Assembly: GCA_051453625.1 (NCBI GenBank)
Contig: JBOZIK010000001.1
Span: 190,271,414 to 190,335,413, forward strand
DNA: 64,000 nucleotides
Direction: 5' to 3'
Origin: Welwitschia mirabilis
Lineage: Eukaryota > Gnetophyta > Gnetopsida > Welwitschiales
In this document: piece after piece, positions 11,631 through 21,048 of the stretch
Layout: each line of letters starts with the position of its first letter
Position numbering within the stretch: position 1 is the first letter of the stretch
Position numbers and translations under genes: made by a program
The notes under the pieces: generated by a model
The model's input: the letters and a program-made list of their open reading frames with translations, nothing else
The model's database searches: none
What the model was told of the DNA's origin: nothing

Positions 11631-13820
11631 AGGAAGACTTTCACCCTATTATTATCTAAATTCTTTATTAGCTTATTCCTTTGATAAATGTTATGATATC
11701 ACTTCATCATCTTTTAAACTTGATTTATGTGTTTCTTTATGAAGTTTTTATGCTAGTATTCATACTTGGGCATTTTATAGAAATAAGATTAGATTCACCT
11801 AATATTAAGAAATTTTCATTTCTATGGACTTCACTTTGAAGAAAGATGCATTAGTTTTTGTGCTTTTTTCCCAATTGTGTGAGGTCTTTAAGTGTTTAGA
11901 AGTGTTCTTTTTTATCTTTCATCTCACTTATTTACCCTAGGTTTTTCTAGAGTGTAATCATATGGGAATTATTCAAAAAAACATTACCCATGATCTATTG
12001 TATTTTTACTTAAATAAAAATACATGAACGCCATGATGTCCTACCATATTAGGGTAAATATTTACAAAAAAAAAATACCTTTAACAATATTGGTAGCTGT
12101 GGAAATTCCACTAGGGGGTTAGTTGGTCATACTTCACAGGTTCTTACTTCTCTAACTGTGGTTATACTTCCCTCATCATGGAAAAATTGCAATAAACTTT
12201 AAGTATATGGGATTAGTGGTGTTCTTGGTGTTATCAAAGGCATTGCTTATTTCCTAAACTCTTAGTATTCTCACATGATCATTTTGCTTTTAAGAATTTG
12301 GGTGTGTTTTGAGGTGTGAGCAAGTGAGTTCATTTCTGAGTAACTTTTGATCTTATCATTCATTGCTCTAAGCATTTGATTTTTTGGTATTGTCATGATC
12401 ACTACCTTTTTTAATGAAAATTTATGGAATTAATACATTTTTATCATGCATTTTTACTCAGGTAATTTTATAATGTCTTTCACAGGGATTTACTAAATTA
12501 GGATTTAGGATAGGTAATCAATCGTCTCCATGTTCCTTGTATCTATTTTTGTTCTACTTTTCTTTGTGTTTTTATTTTATTATTTTAAATTCATTTCTGC
12601 ATTTTTTTCATCTTTACATAGGACCTTTCTATTTAGTAGTTTCCTTGTTATTAATTCATGACATATCATTTTCATTTAGCATTAGAACTAAATAGAAAAT
12701 ATTTTTATGTTTCATAATTTTTATGAGATTTCTTATCTCTTTTGGAGTTTTACACTTTATCTTGTTTATTTTTTAATTCAAGAACATTTATTTAGTCTTC
12801 ATTATTAGGTTTCAACCTAGTTAGTATCTTTTCTTTAGCCTTGATTTTCATTTGTTTTGAGTTTTCTTCTTTATCCTAATTTGTCATGACTTTTAATCAT
12901 TCCCTATTTTTCCAAGCTTTCTGATAAATTCTAATAGCTTTATGATAATATCTGAGCCCAACTTTCTAGGCCAACATCTTTATTTTTGTAAATTTTTTCG
13001 AAGTCCCATTGTCGATCTAGTTTTCCAGATAACACAGTAGATGATAGTTTAATTTTTTTTAGAGTTATATTAGTATTATCATTTGGATGACACAACTAGA
13101 AAATAGTGTGATAAAACCAGCCCAAACCCTTTTTCCCCCTTTTTTTTTTTTTATTTTGTTGTCATTTTCATCCATTCCTTTGAGAGACGATGATCCCCCT
13201 AGTCCCTGCCATCGCATTAGGTCTCCCTATGAGATTCACTTCTAGATTTGCTAGATTTTTGTGAATTCCTAAAAATGAAATATGTTTTTCTCTTCCTTAT
13301 CTTTTTCCCCCTCCCTTTTTTAACCTTTTGTCACATATTTTTCACCTATGTTAATTAGTTTTTTGCACTCTTTGATTTGGACCTTATGTATTTAATTTTC
13401 ACTGCCTACTTTGAAAGTTATAATTAACTATGTATTTTATGAAAAAATTTAGGTTTTTATCTTTTACATCAATTTCTCACAAACCTTAGGTTAAAAACTA
13501 GTGATCCTTTAAGGTAGATTTATTAGTTTAATGTGTTCTATGATTCTATTATATTAGACTTTTTATTTGAGCACTTTGAATTTTTATCTTATGTGAGGCC
13601 CATTTAAAAAATTGTTTTTCCATTTTTCATGTGTTTTAAAATTTTATTCTCATAACTAGGGAATATGGAATGTATTAACACCTTTGGAGGAGCAAACATA
13701 ATTTTATAATTTTTTACATTTTCTATTGATTTTGGATGTCATTTTTTAGTATGCATGTGACATATTTAGCTTTGTCTATCAGATTTTGCCTAACTTTTTT
13801 TTGCATATTTTTGACTAAGT
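11631..13820 (+). other. Long 3' spacer of the first Athila-like element
   Basis: No convincing frame. A block at about 12,092-12,190 (ggtagctgtggaaattccac and what follows) is also present in the second Athila-like element at about 58,719-58,830. A palindromic motif lies at 13,076-13,092. T-rich runs occur around 13,130-13,155. Confidence 0.6.
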
Positions 13821-13829
13821 AGGCCCCAT

Positions 13830-15080
13830 ACGCATAGACTTAGATATGTTGAGGCTGAGGCCAAAGTTATAAAGTAGGAGGCAGGTTTATTAGTACCACT
13901 AGAGGTTGACTGTGCAGAGCCTGTGCATACCTTGCCTCGATTTGAATGTTTACTTACAATCTAGACTACTACCTTCTATGTCAAATGATACTTCAGAGAC
14001 TTCATGAGCAGATTAAAGCCAAAGGTTAATTAGAGGATATTTGTTTTATAGCTTCTATGAATCTTAAATGCACATAAGACACATTGTGTATCAAAGACTA
14101 GAGAGTTTTATGACACTAAGCACATCAAACGACGACCGGATTCTCATGGTTATCTTGTGAATATGATTGTAGCATCGAAAAGGAACCACGAGATCGTAGT
14201 TCTTCCAACTCACGTTACAATAATTATAGGTCTAAGTGATGTTGGGAGCTTACACATTTATTCTGCTAGTGGTATAGAGGAGTGTCCTACATATAACGTA
14301 GTACTAGACATCCTAGCATATTTAACACTGGATAGGCAGGGTGTCCTTATTATAAAGTTGACCCCTACCTATAGAGTATTACACAGAGGGATAATCCATA
14401 ACATCAGTACATCATTTCATGACAGCTATGTCATGATCACACACCTTCATATATTGGCAACATTCAGGCAAGATGAGCAAATGGATTTACTAATTTTTAT
14501 ATGGAAGAGACTCAGGTCTATGATTAAAGCATGGCAACTATAGACTCTAGGGTATCCATGCCTCTTCTTAGCCATGTTTTAATGATTTGGAATACTAGAT
14601 CCCATGGGCAAGTTGTACCTTACATATATTTAGACTTTTTCTTACTATTTTTAGGACATGAGCATATAGATACCAAGAGAGGTAAAGAGACCTCAGGTTC
14701 AGAGACATGTGGTTGGAGTTATATTTAAGTAAATCTAGGCCTTCCTAGTAGAGACCACTAAGACCATTAGGGATTTCATTTATAGAGGTATCTAGATGCT
14801 TGATTAGAGAATTCAAACACTAAATCAGAGGATTTAGACTATTAAAAGAAGAGTCCAGTACTCTGAGGAGTAAATAGTAGATGTATGTTAGCAAGTCATA
14901 TCCATAGAGCAGAGTGTGATAGTTGATCTCCCAGAGGTAACCTGTGTATAAGGAGATGGGATAGCTTGCTCCATTTATACGTTATTGGATCTCTATTTCC
15001 TTACAGATCCTAATCATTCTTTACCTTCTTCTCCTACACCTGAGCCTGCTGCCTATACTAAGTTTATCATGTGGCATTGA
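13830..15080 (+). pseudogene. Env-position frame of the first Athila-like element
   Basis: Athila-type elements carry an extra frame between integrase and the 3' LTR. Here the best piece is open at 14,157-14,543 (128 codons), with VTIIIGLSDVGSL, LTPTYRVLHRGIIHNI and FIWKRLRSM. The R-x-LHR-x-II segment resembles the family usually listed as putative plant transposon protein. The flanks at 13,830-14,150 and 14,550-15,080 are decayed, with a Pro- and Ser-rich end near 15,030-15,060. No transmembrane segment or signal peptide is obvious, so envelope function is not supported. The same frame recurs at 61,183-61,527. Confidence 0.55.
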
Positions 15081-15149
15081 GGGGAGTGATTTTTTATCAT
15101 ATTTTATATCTTCCCCTATATACATTTTTGTACTTAAAACTCATGATAT

Positions 15150-15190
15150 GTATATATATATACACACACGCACACATATACACACATATT
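15150..15190. repeat. TA/CA microsatellite
   Basis: Alternating ta repeats pass into ca repeats with a few interruptions, inside the element's 3' untranslated part. Confidence 0.85.
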
Positions 15191-15603
15191 ATTTTGAGTT
15201 TATCATAGTGTACTTTTAATTAGTTTTCATGCTTATCCTTTTTTTTACATTTCACAATGGGAATTAATTATACTTGTTGTGATTATTTTACTTATTGACT
15301 ATACATTTTAATGGGGGGAATTCTAATTATCAGTGTATTTATTGATTATATATATAAAAACTTTTGTCACAAATTTCTGCTTTCTAAGAATAATTTTTAA
15401 GCCTATTGTTTTACTTATCATCCAGATGATAACTAAACAGGTGGAACATATAATTTTTGTTTTTACACAATTTAATCTATATCTCTGATATTTTTGAAAA
15501 AAATTTTAAGATTATTTTTTAATACCTTAGTTTTTTTTTATTATGGACAAGTTAGTTTGTAATCATGGTTAACTACCTAGTTTTGTCAAGGACTGACAAG
15601 GCT

Positions 15604-15612
15604 AAAAAGGGA
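15604..15612 (+). promoter_or_regulatory. Polypurine tract of the first Athila-like element
   Basis: aaaaaggga lies four bases before the 3' LTR start, the usual place for plus-strand priming. Confidence 0.55.
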
Positions 15613-15616
15613 ACTA

Positions 15617-16708
15617 TGTTGCATTGCCGACTTGCATGTATTTAATATAGTATTTTAAGTAGATTTACACAATATTAAATAGGTTCATGCTACATTTCTA
15701 TGATAATGGAGAGTTGAAATGAAAGATACAAAAACATGCAATGTTCATGATATTTTATAGCATTTAAAGTAGTTTATAAGCTTTTCTATTTTGAAGTAAA
15801 CCTTTTTCAAACATTATGGCTAATGTATTATATGGACATCAATCACCTCATTATCTAGATGACTATGTAGACAATAGACTAATTAAGCCAATGAGGATGC
15901 TAACTAAAATCAACTTGGCATATGACATGAAATTCTTATGAGGTGGCATTGTCGCCTATATTATCTAGATGACTAGTAGGATAACATTTAAAATAACTCT
16001 TTACTGAACTTCACCTAACTTTAGCAATTTATCTTTATATTTCTTATGTGGTTGTTAGGGTTGTGCCTATGCCTATTTGTCTTGTTTATTTGTGAATATA
16101 TTTTTATTAATAAGTATCGACTCCACCTTCGACTCATACTTATCTTTACTTCCATTGGAAATACTCATGACTGGAGATTGAAGGTCCAGAGATCCATCCA
16201 TTGTAGTTGCAGAGAGATGTCTTTCTTGATGCTAGGTTATACTTCTTTCATTGATATGTGGTTTCTTTGTAACATGGATGTTGATTTGAAATTAATTCAA
16301 AGAACTCTTTTCTATTTTCTTATGCTTATTATGTTCTTATTATTTATAGTTTATATTGCTTCTAATTCCGTAATAATTTCTTTAGTGATATAGATTATTA
16401 GAGCAACCTTTGTCAAGGTTGAGAATTGTTAGTTTAGGTACATTATGTTTTCTTTCCTAGCTTAAATTTGCATAAGTGTGTTTGCATTATTATTATCTAC
16501 ATTGCATTCGAATTTTACTATTAAATTATGTAAGTGATCCATCTTGAAATTAATTCTCTTTATTTTATCCTACACCTTTAATAAGAATATGACATTTGGG
16601 TCCACCCCTGTTTATATTAGTGTGTTATGTTATGCAAAATCTATATTTATGTATAAATAACAAGATCTTGTTAGAAGAATAACATTTGCAAAAATATGCA
16701 CCACAACA
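15617..16708 (+). repeat. 3' LTR of the first Athila-like element
   Basis: Starts tgttgcattgcc and ends ccacaaca, and aligns with 882-2,133. Palindromic motifs occur at 15,851-15,863 and 15,961-15,973, at the same LTR positions as in the 5' copy. The 115-codon open frame at 16,046-16,393 is a chance frame. Confidence 0.85.
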
Positions 16709-16713
16709 AAAGG
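16709..16713. repeat. Target-site duplication, right copy (aaagg)
   Basis: Directly follows the 3' LTR and pairs with taagg at 877-881. Confidence 0.65.
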
Positions 16714-17200
16714 TTTATAAAAAGTATCTTTTTTGAAAGTTTCCTACACTGTGAGATAAACATCAAATTTAATGATATCTTAGAAGGTATGGTAGAATTC
16801 TATTATAAAACCATCAGGATCAAGATTCAATTTTTTACATTAAATTGATTATGCTTTGTATGTCATCCTCATGACTCTTTTAATTAAATAATAAAATTGA
16901 TCTTTTGAAATGGGAGGGCTAATTAAAGCTTTTTGAAAATCTACTAATTTTTCTATAAAAATGTTTTAGAAGTATTCACCAAAAGAGTCTGCAATTTCTT
17001 TGTTAATCTTATAGTGTGTTATAGATGTAATCCACTATATGCAGTTCTCCTATCTGTGTCTATTAGCCATCTAAAAAAAAGAAATTTGTAGTACAATCCC
17101 CTTCCTTTAGCCATTAAATTCTAGATCTCTATTTCTAATAGATGTCTTCCTTGCAGGATATTTCATGAATTTTAGAGATGAGGTGATTTTCATAACCTAT
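16709..17200 (-). pseudogene. LINE, linker and start of reverse transcriptase
   Basis: On the minus strand, GDCTTNFF and MANRHR (about 17,065-17,110) match the conserved linker between LINE endonuclease and RT. KEIADSFGEYF comes next. Then DPDGFIIEFYHTF and DIIKFD at 16,761-16,822 match the GPDGF-EFY opening of LINE RT. Stops are frequent. The frame runs up to the gypsy insertion and continues on the far side at 881. Confidence 0.85.
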
Positions 17201-17960
17201 ATCTAAGTTAGTGGCCTTATTAATATTTTGAATAATAGTAAGCACTTCTAAAAATTAAATTTAACATTTTTGAAGGAGACATTTAACCATATCTTTTAAA
17301 AAACTAACTCATTCCTTAACATTTTTAGCTTTTAAATTAATGTATAAATAAAAGTACCTTCTACTAGAGTGTTCTAAGTAAGCTTGACAAAATTAATAAA
17401 GCTCAAATATTTTATCCCTATGTGCTTAAATCTAATAAAATATTTCTTTTGAAGAGAATTCATAGTTAGAACTATAGTTCTATAATCAAAAAAAAAAAAA
17501 CTTTACTTTTAATTTGAGAAATCATGCTCATGCAAATTTTTAACCAAGCATCTATTAATTCTAGATATGATAAGATTGACTTCTTCTCTAATATTTACTT
17601 TAAGTCATTCCTTGCAAATAAAAACCTTCAAATCTATAGTTATTAACATAGTCAATAAAAAGATTAATAGTGAAGAGGCTAGAAAAATTACTAAGTTTTT
17701 TATGAGGCTAAAGATCTGATTAAAAGATTCCATGATAGTATCTGGGTAGTCCATCATAATATGCTACAACTATTACAATATTTGATCTACATCCTGAGGC
17801 TTATAGAAATTAGTGAATCTTCTTCTTTTATTATTAATCATCTAATCAATAGTGATATGGTAATTACTTTTAGTAATAGTGGTGATGCTCTCATGCTTCA
17901 AAAGAATCATCAATCCTCCTTTCATGCCACTACTCAGAACCAAAACAAAGGACCAAAATA
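17200..17960 (-). pseudogene. LINE endonuclease domain (APE type)
   Basis: The endonuclease would nick target DNA to prime LINE copying. Minus-strand residues GMKGGLMILLKHESI (about 17,890-17,930), RFTNFYKPQDVD (17,785-17,820), NLFIDYVNNYRFEGFYL (near 17,610-17,670) and NIREEVNLIISRINRCLV (17,540-17,596) follow the order GG-LLLW, FTGFYG, F-GLxDLGFxG, RLDRxL of plant L1 endonucleases. Catalytic residues cannot all be placed because of stops and shifts. Confidence 0.75.
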
Positions 17961-18499
17961 ATTTTATATAAAAAAGACTAATTTTAATGGAGTCCAATTT
18001 TATTTTTTAGAAAAAATACATAAACATGGTAAGTCCTTTAATAGACTTCAAAAATGGAAAACTTTCTATCCATTTCCAAGGCCTAAGAAAGTCTAAAAAA
18101 TAATCATTTAAAAGAATAATTGAAATTATTTATCATCTCAAAGATCGTCCCTTGTATTCTTTTCAGTTTTACTATTATGAGTATCTATTTTAATTCTGTT
18201 ATCTATCTATCTAATTTTTCTAGATTTACTTACTATTGACACATTAGTAATATTCACCTTCATAATATTATCATTTTCTCTTTGGTTCTGTCTCATTCTT
18301 ACTTTTGGCATATGCTATTGAATTTCCATAAACATCTTAGCATGTTATAAACACACTCTATCTACTACATTTTTTGTTCATCTATTTGTCATTCATTTTG
18401 TATTTCATGTTCCTTTGTCTATTCTAGTTCTTTATTTAATAAAATATCAAATTTATTTGCTTGCATGATTAGATCATAATTTGAAACTAAAACTGATTT

Positions 18500-19300
18500 C
18501 TTTTTATGGTCTTTTTTCTTTAGTACTTGCCAATCCTTTTCAATCACTTTTTTATCCTTCTTACATTTCCCCATTATATGCCCATTTTTACCATACTCTA
18601 AACATTACAATGGAATATTTTTAACCAAAAATTTAAAAACCAATTTACTCCACAAAGTATCTAGAATAACCATTTTTGCTTTAAAGCTATTTAGTTTCAT
18701 AGAGAACATATTCTAGTAGTCATCATTTTTTTCATTAAATTTGTATTCATGTCATGCTTGATAAGCTCTTCCAACATATTATTTAGTTGCCTAAAAAACT
18801 TTAGATGCCATATTTTTAAATTTTAGTTTGAAATACGAATCCGCACTATGATAATTCCAAAAAGAATAGATTTATTAAGAATGAAATGGAATCATTTGGT
18901 TAGGGCTAAATCCTTGCAGCTAAATAAAAAGGGTCTTCCTACTAAAACCTTATTCATTTATTCTTTAAAATTCAAAATAAAATGTAATAACTCATCTTTA
19001 AAAGAGATTACTCTATATCTTGCCAGAAACTTCTAGTAATATCATAGATGTACTTTCTCAATGAAAAGAATTCCTCTTAAGAATTGGATCTTCCCAAGGA
19101 GGTTGTTCCTAAATGGGGATCTACATGTATAAAATAGTTAATGACATCTTATCATGGATGATTCTTTCTTTATACTTAAAGCCAAAATCCAAGCTAGGGA
19201 AGCTTTGAGGCTTATCTTTTCTAACTAATTCCACATAAGATTTGGTACCTAATAATTCTGCTACCATGAGATAGTATAAGCTCACTTTCACTACCTTACA
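18500..19300 (-). pseudogene. LINE ORF1-like frame with zinc knuckle
   Basis: ORF1 of plant LINEs binds the element RNA. On the minus strand CLEYGKNGHIMGKC at 18,563-18,604 is a CCHC knuckle whose second Cys has become Tyr. Upstream, VELVRKDKPQSFPSL (about 19,190-19,240) resembles the N-terminal part of these proteins. It lies directly upstream of the endonuclease in LINE order. The part between is decayed. The 62-codon plus-strand frame at 18,848-19,036 is a shadow. Confidence 0.65.
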
Positions 19301-19690
19301 TAATTGAAATCCATTAAGCCTATCCTTTTAAGTTTGTAGGGTTCATGAGTCACTGATTAAAAACCCTTCCCTCAAGAATAAGAAAAGTGATATGAGTTAT
19401 AAGCATTATTACAACATTCTTTTGGGTTTTTACAAAAATAATTTTATCAAGGATCTTGGCAAAATTGCATTGAAGATGTACTGCATCATCTTACCCCAGG
19501 TAAAAAGCAAACCCTAATCAAAACTACCTCCAAGAATCCTTTAAGAAAGTTCTTGAATAAAAAACTCATGAAAGAAGAAGATGTAAGAGTTCTGACATAT
19601 GAAAAACATGCTAGATCTAGGTGAGAAGCACCCCTCTACCTACCAATAAGTACTTTGAAGAAAAAAAGCCCTAGATGCACTACTCTGCTT
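19300..19690 (-). other. Probable 5' untranslated region of the LINE
   Basis: No protein motif is seen. The stretch lies between the ORF1 start and the copia remnant. Its exact 5' end is not defined. Confidence 0.4.
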
Positions 19691-19694
19691 TATT

Positions 19695-20490
19695 TCCTAG
19701 AAAGAAATCTATTAGATCCTTGAAAGATGGAATATTCTTAACTAAGAATAATACATTAGAGATCTAGTTGAGAAATTTATGCTAGAAAATGCAAAGGATG
19801 TTGTCACTTCTTTAGAAAATAATGCCAAGATATCTATTATAAATGAAGACTTAGAACCTACAAATAAGAGTAAATATAGAAGAATAACAGGGAGTTTTAT
19901 TTATGTGATAAATACTGAACCAGATATATTATATGATATTGTTATCTTATCAAGATATTTTCATGCACCAAAGGTAACTCATCTGAATGCTGCAAAGATA
20001 ATGTTAAGATACATAAAGAAGACTAAGGATTTAGGTATAACATATAAAAGAAACTTTCAATTCATTTTAAAAGCATACTCTGATTTATATTTACTAAAGA
20101 AATTAATACCTATTTATCAACACCAGAGTACATTATGTTCTTGGGGACATCTCCCTTGTCATGTGATCAAAGCATCAAAAAATAATAGCTTAATATTCTT
20201 CCAAGGTAGAATATATAGCTGCTTCTAAGGCATGTAGAGAGACTAAATGGTTAAGAAAGTTGTTAAAAGTAGTAAACTTAAAAAAACTAAGATAACAGAG
20301 CTCTTCATTGACAATGAATCAAAAAATTTACATAGCAAAAGATCCATGATAGGATAAAACACTTTCATATGAGAGTCTAAAAATTAGGGAAATAAAACAA
20401 AATGAAGTTATTGTGCTAGTATACTACTAACCACAGAGCAAATTGATGGTATCCTTACCAAATTAATTAGTCAAGAGAAGATCCAATATT
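19695..20490 (+). pseudogene. Copia element: end of RT and RNase H
   Basis: The frame begins abruptly with KDGIFLTKN near 19,715. It continues as YIRDLVEKFMLENAKDV and then, in the open frame 19,779-20,228, YRRITGSFIYVINTEPDILY, LSRYFHAPKVTHLNAAK and LRYIKKTKDLGITY. These are standard copia RNase H motifs. After a frameshift near 20,190 come VEYIAASKACRETKWLRKLL and, near 20,295, ELFIDNESKN. The end reads TTEQIDGILTKL. The AYSDL motif keeps one Asp. Gag, protease, integrase and most of RT are missing, so the element is 5' truncated where the LINE ends. Confidence 0.85.
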
Positions 20491-20499
20491 TTTAATATA

Positions 20500-21048
20500 A
20501 GAATAGATTGATAATAAGCTGATTCAAGTTTATTCTTTCTTGTACGTTATGGAATTCATTTGACTTTTAAGTCTCTACTTGAATTTACTCCTAATCCTAG
20601 TACTACAAGATGTGTAGTACAATTATGTCCTAGTACTATAAGGTGTGTAGTACATGTTTTAGCCTAGCATTATGGAATGTATAATGTACATAATAAGCTC
20701 TATCTGTTATATGATTTTTAGTAGTAAATTAACTACTTCTTTTAATGAAGTAGTTTTCTCACATGATAACTCATTTAGGAAGGTTTTATTATAGGCTACA
20801 TTCCTAAATTTTTCCCTTCGATACTTAGATTTTTTTTTTTTTTGGAATAAATTATATTTTCACATAAAGCAGTAAATTAATAATTTTTATATGAACATAA
20901 TTGTCCTACACCTATAAATGCATGAAAATCCTAGTAAAACCCCAATGGTGTGTTTTTATTTATAAGTAAGCTCTTCAATGTAGTAAGAAAAAGAAGAAAT
21001 AAAATTTCAGTTTGGGAAATCTTGCTATTACTTTTCTATTTTCCAACA
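20500..21048 (+). repeat. 3' LTR of the truncated copia element
   Basis: Follows the RNase H end and closes with ttttccaaca. It contains three 33-34 bp repeats at 20,595-20,694 and a TATA-like cctataaatgc near 20,911. The start is placed only roughly, and no second LTR exists to confirm it. Confidence 0.6.
20595..20694. repeat. Three tandem 33-34 bp repeats in the copia LTR
   Basis: Units start at 20,595, 20,628 and 20,662 (cctagtactacaagatgtg, cctagtactataaggtgtg and cctagcattatggaatgta). The third is the most diverged. Confidence 0.75.

Larger units (their letters stand above)
882..16708 (+). mobile_element. Athila-like Ty3/gypsy element nested in the LINE
   Basis: LTRs at 882-2,133 and 15,617-16,708 are clearly homologous along most of their length. 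They are flanked by a near-identical 5-bp duplication. Inside, the order is PBS, gag, protease, RT, RNase H, integrase, a long spacer, an env-position frame, PPT. This order, the PBS type and the large 3' spacer fit the Athila branch of Ty3/gypsy. The interior is probably not one element: the gaps at 4,542-4,641 and 11,025-11,124 each join overlapping copies of the same region that differ too much to be simple overlaps. All frames carry stops, so it is not autonomous. Confidence 0.8.

Noticed and set aside
14157-14543. True viral-type envelope gene
   Set aside because: The position fits an env-like frame, but no signal peptide, membrane anchor or cleavage site is visible, so only an env-position label is used.
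16046-16393. 115-codon open frame
   Set aside because: Lies inside the 3' LTR of the first Athila-like element. The 5' LTR equivalent is not open and no motif is present.
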